64,000 nucleotides of DNA from Reticulitermes lucifugus (taxonomy: Eukaryota; Arthropoda; Insecta; Blattodea; Rhinotermitidae): contig JAKCWW010000558.1 of the NCBI GenBank assembly GCA_026260175.1, positions 40,890-104,889 of the forward strand, read 5' to 3'. Position numbers and translations under genes: made by a program. Shown here piece after piece: positions 1 through 12,841 of this stretch. The notes under the pieces are model-generated. The model did no database searches. It had not been told where the DNA came from and saw nothing but the letters and a program-made list of their open reading frames with translations. How positions within the stretch are numbered: position 1 is the first letter of the stretch; each line of letters starts with the position of its first letter.

Positions 1-687
1 AAGAAACAAGGTACAACTTATGTATGAGCTACATGAAGCTACATAAAACTGAGCGACAAGTCCGCAACCAAAACTCGTCAAAATATGTCCTAACATAATG
101 CACTGGATGTATACAAGAAACGTACCCACAATTCACAGAAGAATCACTCATACACATGTAAGTAAATGTAAACAGAAGGTACATATCTCTTTAAATACAG
201 CTTTAAAGTATACTGTTTGCTATTCGTTTACTAGCTTCTACAGGAAGAGGTGGGGGGGGGAGGTGGCAGGATTTTGGGAGCAAATAACTGGGCATACAGG
301 AATGAATACAACGGAAGCAACTCACAGCCAAAATAATTATTGTGAAATTGTATCCCGAACCATACGCTTATTATAACCAACAGCTCCTGAAATTTTAACA
401 CAATGTGTTCAGGGCTATGCATTTAATACGATGAACCTGACACACCTACGCACACATAACTAGAACAAATGCAAATTATGTAGTCTGAAATTTAAATATT
501 CCCTCCCAAAAGCAAATTACAAATGTTCAGACGCGTTGTTTGGAATCCAGCATTATCCCATCGGCCTTAGATACTCGTTTACTGCAAACACAGTTCTATT
601 ACAGTATAACATGAAACGCTAATAATGATATGGCACCAAAAACGTTAAAATTGCCGACGAATCGATGTTTAATTTTAGCAAGAGGCA

Positions 688-830
688 AGATTCTAACAAA
701 CCCTCTAGGCTCACCCCAACCTTCAATTTAATGGGTACCAGTGGCTCTTTGTCCGGGGTAAAGCAGTCAGGGCGTGATGCTGACCACTCACATACATCCA
801 GTGTTGAGGTTAATGCATGGTGCTTAATTA
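688..830 (+). repeat. Degenerate copy of tRNA-derived SINE family 1 (body only)
   Basis: The segment aligns by eye with the body of the better copies at 18869-19135 and 60886-61165. Shared landmarks are the words around AATGGGTACC, GGGGTAAAGCAG and TTGACCACCC, then GAGGTTAA. The tRNA-like head with the A and B boxes is missing. Old and heavily mutated. Confidence 0.55.
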
Positions 831-2277
831 AGCACAGGAACTACTTTACCTTCACCTTTCTCATGATCAACTTTTAGTACTGCTCTAAAATATATTTTAC
901 CTAATACTATCCAGTAGTTTTCGGGTTGAAACACACAGATGCATAGGCACAACCCCACACTGTAAAATAATTTTAAGTGCCTCCTACAAAGAGCGCATGA
1001 AGATCACTGCATCGATATGACTAGTTTCTAATGAAACCGATACGCAATTTCTGAACGCACATCAGGCATGTGCAGTTCAATTCATCCTGCATCACATTTT
1101 ACATCCACATCCTCCCCTTATCAGTCAGTCTGTTATGTGGAAGCTACGATATCCTAAAGGAAGCAATTAAGCTAGCGAGAAAACAGCAACATTTGTTGTT
1201 GTGTGCAGCTGTAAGCATGGCTGATGTGACTGCGGCAGGTGTGTTCAGGATACCCAACGGTCAACACCCCATTCTTCGTCCTGAAGCTCCTAGACTCGAG
1301 TTCCAGTTTCCAAACAAATTATGCTACAGTTCGTAACAAGCATATCCGGTATAAAAGGGCCTGAGTCTCACCCCCTTGTAAACATAACCTCAAGTGAGAA
1401 CGCAGTTACCTTGGTACATTCCAATACACAACAAATCGTTCACATACAATCCGTACTGCTATATATAATCCGCCATGTCACATTTCACCTGCAGTGGTAT
1501 GACGTACGGGGGTTCATTAGTTAACAATTTACCGATTACTAAGCTATTTAAGTCGCTTTTGCAACTGCTGGGGTCATACAACGTCGAATGGGATGGGATG
1601 ATGATCAATAGCAATCAAGGAAGACACTGAGAAGAGACAGGCTGTAACCTATTCCAAGGCCCTATCGTAGAATTCGCCTAGCGAGACCGAAGAACTTTAA
1701 TCATAAGAAGTTGATAAACAATCAAATATTTCACGGGTATATCATTAAAGTTTAGTCCAAAATTAAAATCCATGTCTCTAGCTGTAATAATTTAACAGTC
1801 ATAAAAATAAAAGTACATCTCAGGCAGTCACATTGTACTTTCCTATTTTCACAAAAACTACCAGAGAAGGTGGTTGACAAAAAAGCCGAACAAAACGTTC
1901 AGCTTCTGTATATATCCTGAAACTCGCCGAAAGAATTGGGGAGGCAGAAAAACTCCTGAACAGCCAGAGCCGTACCCAACACTAGAACCAAGATACCTGC
2001 TGAATACAACTGCATTAACCCTTAGGGAAAACTTGCTAGGTTTAATAAGAGCGCGTCGCTTCAGGAAATTTTCATGAAATTTAACACCGGCCCCTTTCTG
2101 TGCAAATTTAGGAAGCTGCCAATACCACACACTGACGGTCTGCTGGCCAACATCGTAAGCTGGCATTCCTCTCCCCGCTTGTTAGTACGGACTGTCGACT
2201 TCTTCGTCTCACAAGTAGCTTACCAATGCTAGGGGGGTACCTGAAACAGACCAGTGTCTCTCCCGTCTGCAATAAAA

Positions 2278-2439
2278 TTACCAGAAAGCAACAATTTGAA
2301 TTATAAAATGGATTAAACCCGTCAGAATAAAATGATACAGGAAACCAAAGACGACACCTAATTTTGTGCCAATAATCAAAAGCCGCACTACCACCACCCA
2401 GTACGACGCGGAAGCATCCTGGAAGAAGCTGGAGTCCAT
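2278..2439 (-). CDS. Possible small transmembrane peptide ORF (53 aa), unrecognised
   Basis: An ATG at 2439-2437 opens a 53-codon frame ending at TAA. It encodes a short polar start (MDSSFFQDASASYW), then a long hydrophobic run with few charges (VVVVRLLIIGTKLGVVFGF and on) that could span a membrane once or twice. The frame stays open upstream to about 2548 without another ATG. It lies inside a locally GC-richer island in presumed MEX3 intron 1. No family is recognised. It could be an alternative first exon, a small peptide gene or chance. Confidence 0.2.
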   Translation of the reverse strand: MDSSFFQDASASYWVVVVRLLIIGTKLGVVFGFLYHFILTGLIHFIIQIVAFW

Positions 2440-5400
2440 AAATTGCCCCCTCTCCTGGTGCTGCTCCTGCTGCAGCAGCACATCCAGGCTAGTCCCGGCG
2501 AGGGTTTCGTTGGTTGGTTGACCGGGCAAGCAGTGTGTAGACTACACTGTGTCCCTCCCCTGCCAGCAGACCGACTGTTCATATGAAACAGAGGGGGTTA
2601 ACCCGGGGGTTACTATAGCAACGGATGCTGCAGCAATCGCCGGATCGTCATGGAGACAGAAGTTCCTACAGCCCACAGTTCGAAGAGAGATTATCGTGTA
2701 GTCAGAAGGTGCTTGGAAGGCAAACAAAAAATAGAGTGATTTTCTCCACTATGAAATCCCTTTAAATAAGAAAGCGTGTGACCTATATACATTTCCCGTC
2801 GGGGCAAATTAAAACTCACAAGGGTAGGCCTACGCATATTAGCATTTCCTTTTCGAGGTATTCTGAAAAAATCAAATGACATTTATTAACATGTATAAAT
2901 AAAACCAAACATTTCTTTGCCAATTAAAGCTTGTCGAAAAAAAAAAGTAGTCCAAAATATTTCAAGGGGAGGGTGTGTTTGAACCCCTAACCACCCGTAC
3001 CCTCCAAAAGATCTACGGATTAAGAATTTGAGTGTAACTTAAAACGCTCTGGAAAAAACAAAAATGCTGTGATTTCTGCCATTAGGTGGCCGACGAAACC
3101 CTCAGCGGGTGGTCGTACTTGAACCACATATATGTGGAATTAGAGATGGATACATTGACCTTGAGACGCACATTGCCGTGATACTCCAGCCCTACAGCGT
3201 GAATGGGCATATGTAAAATGAAAATCTCATGTGTCTGTGATCGAACACCTTAGTCATATACTTTACAACTTGCGGCCAACTTAAATGTATTTCAAGGTTA
3301 CGTTCATTCTTTGAGACTGACAACGAAGTTCAGGACAGGAATACATTAAGTCCTCATCACTAGTTCGGAGTTCTAGAATCCAGCCAACTACTGGGAACTT
3401 GGCCCCGAGGTAACAGCGCCTGAAGTGTTAAGTTGACCGTTTCCTTGTAGATCTAACAAACATGGAGCTGTACCTCCACGATCCCAGTAGTTTTGGTGAC
3501 TTGCTTCTCAGGGATGTACTTAACCTCAGTTTATGTAACAACACTCCAGAATCGGCTGCAAGGTTATGTAGTTGAATGAAGTGAATGCTATGTACCAGAC
3601 ATGTGAAAGGATTTTGGAGGAAGCGTTCGACATTAACTTGAAGGTACTGTTTCGGCATTAGTCGGGAATGACTGAAGAAAACGTATGAGAAAACAAAGAT
3701 TAGCTACTGTACCATTCGAAATTCAAACATACCATTTCATTAGTTAACGTTACAACAACAAGTGTGACTACCTTTTTAAGAACACAATAAATTAAACAAT
3801 TTTATAAATCTGCAATAAAATGAAATAAATTCTCTGAAGAAAATCGACGTCACACACTTTTGCGGTTCCAGTGCAAAGTAAGCCGTCAGTTGCGTAAACT
3901 CCATAGCACCAAAGGTGTAGTGGTGTTGGGTTGAAAAGAACGGAAGACGCCAGGGGAGGGGGATTTTCATGAGAACGCAACATATGACCTTCCCCTAATA
4001 ACATTATCAGAGGGAGCCACTACAGGATAGAGCAATGAACTAGTCCTGCGTTGCCAAACATCACACCCAAACACACCCACTATTCAATTATCCAAATACA
4101 GCACGTAACGTGATTATACAGTAGTTAGCAGTGAAATGCGCACCCCTGCACTAATATGAAGTCAAGCATACCCACAGGAGTATTAACTTTTTCTTCCAGC
4201 CCCGGGAATTAAAACGGGCAAAACTTGTTAGCTGCCAACCAGCATTTTAAAGGTATCGGTTGTTAGGCTGGTGGTAGTGTACCTACGTACATATCTACCA
4301 CGTGCAGATAAGATTTCCCATTCAGTTGACTCATCTTGAATTTCTGTAGCATGTACGTAACATAAGACGAGAAAACATTACAGGAAGTTGAGCGAGGTGT
4401 TTATTCAGCTTTTCATTACCGGCGCAAACAAATTGCAGTAGCACATTAAGACTTCCTACTTTTGCCTAAAACTGATTCACATTTTAGCAGAATGTGCAAT
4501 TTTATAACGTTACATTTTATCTTTATGGTTTCCGCTACACGCAGAAGAGTGCTGGAGAGGTTCCATACCTCTGTCTCGGTTTTGTTTTCTCTCTTGCCTC
4601 GACCTTGATGGCATAAGACAGGTTTTATGGTTCAACGTTCCAAAGAAAGGGAAACCATGGAAGCGAGACCGGAGATGCACGGCGAAAGAAAGGACTTGAC
4701 CTACGATAAAAGTCGTCAAAATTTTAACGAATCTATAACATTCACTCATGCAACGTATTAATGAGCGCCATCTCTACATAAACCTTTCAGAGTTTAATGT
4801 CTGGATGCTTATGGCCTGGCAGTGCTTCGCCATACATGCAGAGGACATCAGCGTTTAACATTACACAAATTGTTGGTTCACAAGGTTCACAATGCTGAAT
4901 CGGGGCAGACAGCCACAGGATGTAGGTTTCCAGAGGTAACGCAGACACAAAAAAGAGAAACAGGAACATGGTGGCGACACGGGAACATCTGCTCCATTGG
5001 CCCTTTGTTCCGAGTTTCCTTCGGAGCAGCGGGCCTGGTCTAGTCTACCCAGCCTTAGGGGTCTTCCGGCCAGCTGCTGTATCCAGCTTGCTACCAACCA
5101 AATAGTCTTTGTTAACAGAACTTGCTGCGTCTGCTTGCCTTCGAAAATTACTTTCAAAGATAAATATGTATTTTGAAAACAAAGAGTTCCCTATAATTTC
5201 GCTTTATTTAACCACGACAGGCTGCTTTTAAATTAATCTTGAATTAGTTTTCTCCTGTAATATGTTATCTTTGTAGTCCAGACTTCTATGACTGCTAGTA
5301 CTCTATTATCTCTATTATCCTGGGTTTGAACACTTTGATAAAGAGTAGTTCCAGTTATAGTCTTCACAATGCAGAATAACGACTGTAAACAACTGTGACT

Positions 5401-5836
5401 ACAGAGCGCACACGACTGATATCCACTGTTTAGATTCATATTTCTCTTTAAACTATGTCCCCCATATCATCACCATATGATGTAAACATAAATACCGGTG
5501 CTTGAACAGCAAATGATCGCTAATGAAATTATGAAATGGACAGAACGTTGGGAGATAAATGACGAGGGAAAGGTACCCCGTCTCACTGTTTACAGTAAGT
5601 TTTAAAATTAAAGTACAAGTACATTAATTTTTATAACTACAATATTAGCATCCTCATCCAAAATTTCAATGCCATCTCCGACAGATCGCAAATGCTATAT
5701 GCTACATGTATGTATAATGGTACGATCGTGGCGACATGGATTGACTATGAAAACAAAACCTACAGATCTCAACAATGGCACCTGAGCACATGGTTTTGGG
5801 TCTTTGCCGCCATGACTACAAAACAAATTCACTTAC

Positions 5837-6089
5837 CTTGTCTCCCCACGATTTCCGCTACATGTTCAGAACTTGGCACAGGCACACACTCCGTCATGTT
5901 TTGGCTCTTCTTGCCTCTGTTCTCATCGGGGTAGGCAGGCGTGAGAGTCTCGCCGGGTGGTGGTTCAGTCGTTGTAGGTGAGGAATCATTGAAACCTAGC
6001 ATCGATAATTCGAATGCTAGTTGAAGTGCTCTTTGGTCTTCGAGACCGCTATTATTTCGATCCATATCGGAAAACAGACTAGCAGGCAT
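5837..6089 (-). CDS. MEX3: MEX3 family RNA-binding protein, first coding exon (partial gene)
   Basis: MEX3 proteins are cytoplasmic RNA-binding regulators with two KH domains that repress or stabilise target mRNAs; vertebrate members also carry a C-terminal RING finger. This exon encodes 84 residues from an ATG at 6089-6087. The start [12 protein letters not shown] resembles the MPSSLFADLERN of vertebrate MEX3. It is followed by the conserved [15 protein letters not shown] block, an acidic/proline linker, and [20 protein letters not shown], the family signature leading into KH domain 1. The exon ends within the GxxG-preceding turn at a consensus donor (CAAG|GTAAGT), leaving one codon base. 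Later exons (rest of KH1, KH2, any RING) are not in the window. The gene reads leftward, away from GLYCTK. Confidence 0.92.
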
Positions 6090-6530
6090 CACAGGATATA
6101 AAGGAATTATTACAACATACAATAAAAAGAACACTGTACAAAAATAAAACTACTCTTTAACGGCGCTGTTATGACGGTGACCGGCTGGTGTGCCGACGCA
6201 GTGTGGCCGGCAATGCGACTGGACTGCAATGCCTGTTTAGGATAAAGGCATGTGCTCAAACAAAACGTCACGGACCTTTGGCGCAGTTCCTCGGCGCGGT
6301 AAAATTGAATTCAGCTCTACTAGTGGTGCACTGAGAGCACGTGACTGAACGGCGCTCCCGCAGTGTGGCCCCCAATTGGGTGGATATTTTCCTCCCCTTG
6401 CTCCGCCGTAGCAAAGCGGATGGTGACATGGCCGATGCTAAATTTACCAACTGCTGAGGGCCGAGGCGCGCAGCTAGACAAAGGAAGCAGAAACACGTGT
6501 TCTCACGGCTGTGCTTAGACCGCAAGTAGC
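6090..6530 (-). promoter_or_regulatory. CpG-rich 5' region of MEX3
   Basis: The bases just upstream of the MEX3 start codon, mainly 6170-6490, are clearly richer in GC and CpG than the surroundings (words such as CGGCGCGG, GGCCGAGGCGCGC). This is consistent with a 5' UTR and CpG-type promoter. No TATA box or start site can be fixed by eye. Confidence 0.4.
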
Positions 6531-6835
6531 GAACGAAGAAACATTTTTAACATTTGAAAACATATATTTTCCTAGTAATGGTGTATACAAACTTATAATC
6601 AACAGTGTATGCTGCACTTATCGTATTTCCATCGTATGCGTTAAACAGCAAGCATGTACGAAAGACGAAGTCAGAAATGTGACGACTGACATCGTCATCA
6701 CACTAGTACTGCTGTAAAAGGCGTACCGAGGTGTTTGCAACGGCATGCCACTAGTACCAGATCCATATGCTGACAAAACGACACGAAGTGGTTACCTATT
6801 TCCAGTAAAAAAAAATATATGTATATGATGAACCC

Positions 6836-7070
6836 AAATTGGACGGTCCGGGGTTCGAGACCCAGCATGGGCAGGATTTTTTCTCTACTCCAAAACTGCC
6901 AGACCGGTTCTGGGTCCCACTCAGCCTTCCGTTCCATGGGTGTCGGGGGTTCTTCCCGTGGGGTCAAGCAGCCGGGCTGTGAAGCTGACCACTTGTCTCC
7001 ATCTATTATCGAGGTAAAGAGTGAGTGGTGATATACCTCCACTCCCCATATATGCCATCGTGGCGTGTAC
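6836..7070 (+). repeat. tRNA-derived SINE family 1, copy b
   Basis: It begins with GGACGGTCCGGGGTTCGAGACC, whose GGTTCGAGACC is a good tRNA B box. The family body follows: the CAGACCGGTTCTGGG region, the GGTCAAGCAGCCGGGC block and GCTGACCAC. It ends near ATATACCTCCACTCCCC. The A box is not clear, so the copy is probably 5' truncated. Confidence 0.75.
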
Positions 7071-7079
7071 AGGGACAAC

Positions 7080-7514
7080 TACCTTTTACCATAACCCAAA
7101 ATAAGTTACTGTTAAAATAGTAATTGAATAATTCAAGCCATCAGCATGTAACTTCATAACAACTTCAGTTTGAGAATTTCTCTGTTGTGAAAACGCATCA
7201 ATTGAATTCGCCCCCTAACAGACTGTTATAAAGCACGTTTTTCAGTTCCTTGTTTTAGGTTTGATTCCCAACACATTAACGTCATCTGCAGTGCACAAGA
7301 GAAAGCGTAAATTTTCTTGGGATTCTTCTGCATTCTTTCTTTTCTGCATTAGCCTATTTGAATGTGAAAAGAAGACATAACGAACAGATGATTCCACTCC
7401 TGTTTCAAGTTCGAAACTGCTTGGCGAATTTTCTAATAAACTCTTAAAGGCGAAACTTAACGTGGCTTATATTAAACAGTCCGATCGTACAGCGAGGTAA
7501 ACACTCTCCGCCTC

Positions 7515-7552
<38 letters not shown>

Positions 7553-10235
7553 GAAGATCTGTTCTTGCTGCACAGGGAAATAATCGCCGTTTGCTCTGAA
7601 ATCCATGCAAAACACATACATACGCTCTGCGAGAAGAATGTAAAATTTTTTAATGTTAAACCTGGTGGTGCATAAAGTAACTGCTAGGATTTAAAGGAGT
7701 CAACAGGGTAATGAGAAAGACTACATTAAAAGTTTCCGGGATATTTAATTTTTCTGCTATAGTGGTTTCCTATCTACGGTGACAGTAAATAGTATCGTCA
7801 GTAAATGAACCTTACTAATGTAGTGCAAAACAGCAACACTTTAATAAGGGGGAAAGAAGTGTAATCTGACCTGCAGTTTTTTGGTCTTGTTCAGTCCATA
7901 TTTGCTGCGCCAGGATAAATACATATACAGCGTATGGTATGGCATCCTTAAATAACCAACACCCAATCGCGAAATGTGTTCCCAAAGGGAACATTTACTC
8001 TTGGCATTGTTAAAATCAATGACTTAACCATACTATGAGTGTGGAATGTAGCACACATGGGATGAATGATACATGCAAAATTTTTACTCCACATATGATA
8101 TTGGGTACAAAATTTTGGTAGAAACTACCAGTGAGATAAGGCGTGGATAAAGTAATAATATTAAAATGTATCGCCGATAGCTAGGTTATGAAGCCATGAA
8201 GTGGATTGAGATGGATCAGGATACAGTGCAACGTCGGGCTGTGTGGTCAGTAAATCAACCTGCCAACACGAAATGCTTCTCAGGAGAATGACTTTAAAAT
8301 TCTCAACGAAATTCCTGTACCATGGGTTTACTAATGCAAAGTACTTACATTTTTAATACACATACCACGTCAGACGAATAATGGTATGTACCTTTGAATA
8401 ATAAAGTGCAAAAGATGTACGAGAAGGAATCCGTGGCTTATTTCAACAGGCTATGCCGAAATTTGCCTCGAAGCAAGACGAAAAGCCACAGAAATCTCAG
8501 TGAAGCTTCTAGGTCAAGTTTCAAACCGAGACCGAAAGACTTTGACAGTAATACGCTTATGTGGGTAACCTTTAGATAAATATGATTCGCGCAAGATATA
8601 AAATAACAAGCAACGATCAAAGTTAGGAATTTAAGTGTCGTCTGCTGTGAATTTATCAGTCGGTGATGTCGTTTCCACGGCGTAATATGGGGTCATTATT
8701 TTATCTGACAACAATCGGTTGCCACTTCTTGTCGGCTTGTTTGTCGTATTAACACAACCCACTCAGCTGCCCGCCCACATGCGCAGCGGAGTAGTGACGG
8801 GAAGTGACAAACGATAGTTACCAGATAAAATAAGGACCGTGACGTGAAAAGCATTAAAATTTGAACAAATAACTTGCGAAAAGAGGTCAAACATATTTCT
8901 GCAACTCTTATGAACATGTAAAGGCTAATAAAACGTTCTTACCAGATACTCTCCGCTACCTTTCATTGACCGTTCGACTAATCGAAATTACATTCTTTCT
9001 TTCCCTATTTGACACATGCATAAAGCAAGTGTGACCTTTTACAAAATATTCTGTTACTCAATATGACATATTTACCCCCGCTTCTAGGGTTGTATAGATG
9101 TTTTCTCAGAAAGTCACTATTAATGCACCTTTTGCTGATAATACAACCAAAATTTCGTATCTATTATTTCGCTTCATTGTACGTGCCGCACGCCCTGCTC
9201 ATCTTATCCACCTACACTTAAATACCGCAGCAATATTAAGCGATGAATGCAAATATGTGATTACTTAATACCGAATCTGACGACAATACAAAAACAATAC
9301 AAATATATTTATAGCAATGATTTCATTTGAATAAACTATCACACTTATACTATGAACAAAATACTTGCCACGATTGCGTATCTGCAGTCTGTGAACTTTC
9401 GCCATGTAGAAGTTATGTACAAACTATTAGCCAGTACTAGTCCATACCACTTTTCAGTTCTGACACTGTTACTTCCACACGTCAGAAATACAAAGCATAT
9501 TACCCCTTCCATTTTAAAAACATTGTAATAAAAACAGTAATTATGTTAGTGTATAGGAAGAATACACAATTTTACCAGAAAATGAAGATGTTACATTTCT
9601 ACTATAAATTTTTTACAAATAAATACATGACTATACTGCATTCGAAAGTTCGGTGTACTCCATTCTCTTTCATTTGTGCCTTGAAATAACATCTCGCCTA
9701 TGTGCATAATTTCTCTAGCATACCAGCTATATAAATACACTCGAGGAAAGCATTTTCCTTCTAACAATTAAAATAAGCTCTACTAAATCCAGTGACAGCC
9801 CACTAGTGTAAAATGGAATCAATTAAAGAGTAAATACCCTGGGTTCACATGGATGACAATACGCTGAATAACACTTGCAGGCGTTTGTACTAGCAAGTCT
9901 TGTGTAGCCGGATATGTATTTTATATTTAATCAAGTCATTGAGGCCAACACTCACTCCTGAAACGAAACGTTAGATGTAGTTTCACTGTCGGAAAAATGA
10001 ATTCTGCGAGAGCACAATGTATGTCCGCGCTACAGATAGAGTTTTACTTGTCCATGGCAATCACATTTCATTGATTGGTATGAGGTATACCTCAGTTTAA
10101 CAAAGTAATTATTAATGAAAATACTTCAGTAACGGTTACAGTACCTGTACAGCACGGTAATAATAACTCCACGGTTTCTCTGTCATCATATACAAGATTA
10201 TTTCGACAAAACCAAAATGTCAACCTCAAGTCTGT
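7080..10235. other. Intergenic DNA, no gene recognised
   Basis: This AT-rich stretch lies between MEX3 (minus) and GLYCTK (plus). Only short open frames without family resemblance occur. It holds the (TA)n tract at 7517-7548 and no other feature I can name. Confidence 0.4.
7517..7548. repeat. (TA)n microsatellite
   Basis: About sixteen uninterrupted TA units. Confidence 0.95.
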
Positions 10236-10246
10236 AATGGGCTTCG

Positions 10247-10490
10247 TTTTAATTTCCCGCTTTCACGCACAAAGATCAGCAATATTTCCCTTGCGAGATG
10301 GGAACTTCATTCCGCAGAATTCTTGCAAGTGGCACACTGAAGTACATGCAGTGTTGACACATGTTACCTCTTTTGACGACTACAAGAATTTTAATTTCCC
10401 GCTTTCACGCAGGTTAGCAATATTTCTCTTGGAAGAAGGAAATTCAATTCCGCGGAATTGTAGAACCTGGAACACTGAAGCAAATGCTAT
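10247..10490 (+). repeat. Tandem duplication, about 142-bp period
   Basis: The block starting TTTTAATTTCCCGCTTTCACG at 10247 recurs at 10389. About 95 bp of recognisable similarity continues in both: AGCAATATTTC, then AATTC, then a GGAACACTGAAG-like end. The units keep one open frame across both copies (10237-10542), but the encoded peptide matches nothing I know. Confidence 0.7.
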
Positions 10491-10942
10491 CCAACCGGAT
10501 CCGTTCATAGTATTTGACAAAAATGAGTGGGGCGTTCCGTAAAGCATATATACATTTAGCTCTGATGCGAGGTTCAGACGTGCGTTGGACAATGATTAGC
10601 AGTTTAAAGTTTGTTTATGTTAGGTACATGGAGACTAAATTATACACCATAAATAAAGTCACGAGGGCCTGACACCCTTTCGATGTAGGCTTTAAGATTA
10701 CGTAAGTGGCTGTTAAATAATGACAACAGTGAACTGCTATTGCAGTTGATCATGTGATTTTTGTATGTAATCTTGGATTGGATGGCTACAAAAAGGCAAC
10801 AAGAAGTCCTGTCACGTTACGCTATTTAATTTAAAAAGTGGAAAGTGATATACGTGCTGCCGAATAAACATATTTGTACGTAACATATGTATGAGTTTAT
10901 TTTTTAAGTAGGTGAACGCGTTAAATAATTGTTTGCTGAATA

Positions 10943-12499
10943 ATGCAATGGCATTTCAGGAACACCAATCGCTTGCCAGTAATTCCGAGAATTAAAGTGG
11001 GTATGCAGTCCATATTTGACAAGTCTGTGAGGGCTGTACAACCAGATAGTTTATTGAAGAATGCAATTCATGTAGTAGGAAATCTTTTAATTGCTGGCGA
11101 TAGACAGTATAAACTAAACAGGAACTGCTATTTGATTGGATTTGGAAAAGCTGTTTTGGGTATGGCATGTGAAGCAGAGAGAATACTTGGAAATCATTTA
11201 TGTTCTGGAATTATTAGTGTACCAGAAGGTATTCAAGAAGCTATGAAGAAGAATCCTAGCATGCAACTTAAGTCAGACAGCATGTTAAACATCATAGAAG
11301 GAGCAAAAAATAATTTACCAGACAAAAGTGCTGAGGAAGCTGCAAAAAGAATTAAACAACTGATTCAGAATTTAGGTAGCAGTGATCTTGTGATAGTCTT
11401 AATATCTGGTGGTGGTTCCGCCCTTCTGCCTCTCCCACTGCCACCAGTCACTCTAGAAGAGAAGTGTCAAATGGTGAAACTTCTGGCTGCTTCCGGAGCT
11501 AACATAATTGAATTAAATTGTGTTCGGAAAAGATTTTCTCTTCTGAAAGGGGGAGGACTTGCACAGGTAGCTTACCCTGCCCAAGTAGTGGCTCTGATTA
11601 TCTCTGACATTGTTGGAGACCCAGTGGATTTAATTGCAAGTGGACCCACAGTTGTAAACAGTGATGCACCAGATGCTGCACTTAACATTATAAGAAAGTA
11701 TTCCTTGCTGGATAAAATGCCAGCTTCCATACAAGCTCACCTAAGTACAACAAATAATAAGAATATGATGTATGAGAAAGAAGCATTACATAATTCAGAA
11801 ACATTTTCCCATGTTCAGAATTTACTGATAGGATCCAATTTGAAAGCACTAATGACAGCCAGAGAAGCTGCTCTCAGTAATAATTATAACTCTGTAATAT
11901 TGTCATGTGGTATTGAAGGTCTTGTAACAGATGTCGGAAGAATGTATGCCACATTAACAGCTGCAGTGTGTGAAGATTTATGTAGAATATCTGCATCTGA
12001 TAAAATACATGAAGTTTTTTGTTGCATGAAACAGCAGTATAATGTCTGTGATGGTGCAGAAGAAGAGGTGCTATGTGCTGTGAAAAACATGAAAAATAAA
12101 AAAGGAATATGTTTGATAGCTGGTGGAGAAACCACAGTTATTGTTAAAGGTAATGGTTCAGGGGGAAGAAATCAAGAATTGGCAATGGTCTTTGCCAGAC
12201 ACCTGAATGAAAATTCAAAGTTATTTCCATTCTTGGAACAGTTTCATGCTGTTTTTTTAAGTGCAGGTACTGATGGAATAGATGGCCCAACTGATGCAGC
12301 TGGAGCTTTTGGTTACGTGTATCAATTTAGTGCAGCTACAGAACAAAACATTGAACCAGATGAATATGAAAATAATAATGATTCATATAACTTTTATTTA
12401 AAATTGAATGGAGGTGAAGATTTAATAGTTGTTGGACATACAGGGACAAATGTAATGGATGTACATATCTTGGTTGTAGAACCAATTGAAAATTCCTGA
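10943..12499 (+). CDS. GLYCTK: Glycerate kinase (class II, DUF4147/MOFRL), single coding exon
   Basis: It phosphorylates D-glycerate with ATP, a step in serine and fructose catabolism, in the cytosol or mitochondria. The 518-residue protein is close to the 523 residues of human GLYCTK and collinear with it. Landmarks in order are GFGKAVLGMACEAE near residue 70, with the lysine of the active-site loop; ISVPEGI; VLISGGGSALLPLPLPPVTL; KGGGLAQVAYPAQVVALI; SDIVGDPVDLIASGPT; and, in the C-terminal MOFRL domain, GGETTVIVKGNGSGGRNQEL and SAGTDGIDGPTDAAGA. The chosen ATG gives a short leader (MQWHFRNTNRLP). A TTTCAG just after it means an upstream noncoding or coding exon joining at 10959 cannot be excluded. 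The coding region has no intron and is followed by an AATAAA 205 bp downstream. Confidence 0.95.
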   Translation: MQWHFRNTNRLPVIPRIKVGMQSIFDKSVRAVQPDSLLKNAIHVVGNLLIAGDRQYKLNRNCYLIGFGKAVLGMACEAERILGNHLCSGIISVPEGIQEAMKKNPSMQLKSDSMLNIIEGAKNNLPDKSAEEAAKRIKQLIQNLGSSDLVIVLISGGGSALLPLPLPPVTLEEKCQMVKLLAASGANIIELNCVRKRFSLLKGGGLAQVAYPAQVVALIISDIVGDPVDLIASGPTVVNSDAPDAALNIIRKYSLLDKMPASIQAHLSTTNNKNMMYEKEALHNSETFSHVQNLLIGSNLKALMTAREAALSNNYNSVILSCGIEGLVTDVGRMYATLTAAVCEDLCRISASDKIHEVFCCMKQQYNVCDGAEEEVLCAVKNMKNKKGICLIAGGETTVIVKGNGSGGRNQELAMVFARHLNENSKLFPFLEQFHAVFLSAGTDGIDGPTDAAGAFGYVYQFSAATEQNIEPDEYENNNDSYNFYLKLNGGEDLIVVGHTGTNVMDVHILVVEPIENS

Positions 12500-12703
12500 T
12501 GCTTGATCCTCTAATAATCATTTGACTTCAGAAGTGGTGCACTCCTAGATTTGGACCACTTAAAATGTCTCTGCTGAGAAGTTTGTAATCTAGTACAGCA
12601 CTATGAACTTAACAATTTTAAATCTGTTCACAGTTGCAATTTTCCATTTTCATATTGGTAGTTCATAACATGTGTTACTACAGGTATGTGTCATAAGTTA
12701 ATG

Positions 12704-12709
12704 AATAAA
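12704..12709 (+). promoter_or_regulatory. Poly(A) signal of GLYCTK
   Basis: AATAAA lies about 205 bp after the GLYCTK stop codon, in an AT-rich 3' UTR. Confidence 0.6.
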
Positions 12710-12841
12710 TTAAATATTTGTTTTAGAATAGTGTGATTGTCATTTTGATACCAGAAATGTATTTCCTAACAACTTTGTAAACGTTCAATAATCACCAACT
12801 AATGCACATAAACTTTTTCACAATAGTTTATTCTTAAAATT

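Larger units (their letters stand above)
1..5836 (-). other. Left part of MEX3 intron 1; no other gene recognised
   Basis: Everything left of the MEX3 first coding exon is presumed intron 1. I looked on the minus strand for the expected next exon (start of KH domain 1, following the GRQG end of exon 1) and saw nothing like it, so it probably lies beyond the window. The stretch holds a degenerate SINE, a GC-richer patch at about 2390-2660 with a small hydrophobic ORF, another GC-richer patch near 4980-5090, and otherwise AT-rich unique-looking DNA. Confidence 0.5.

Noticed and set aside
6819-7078. Open frames at the second SINE copy
   Set aside because: SINE body; no coding evidence.
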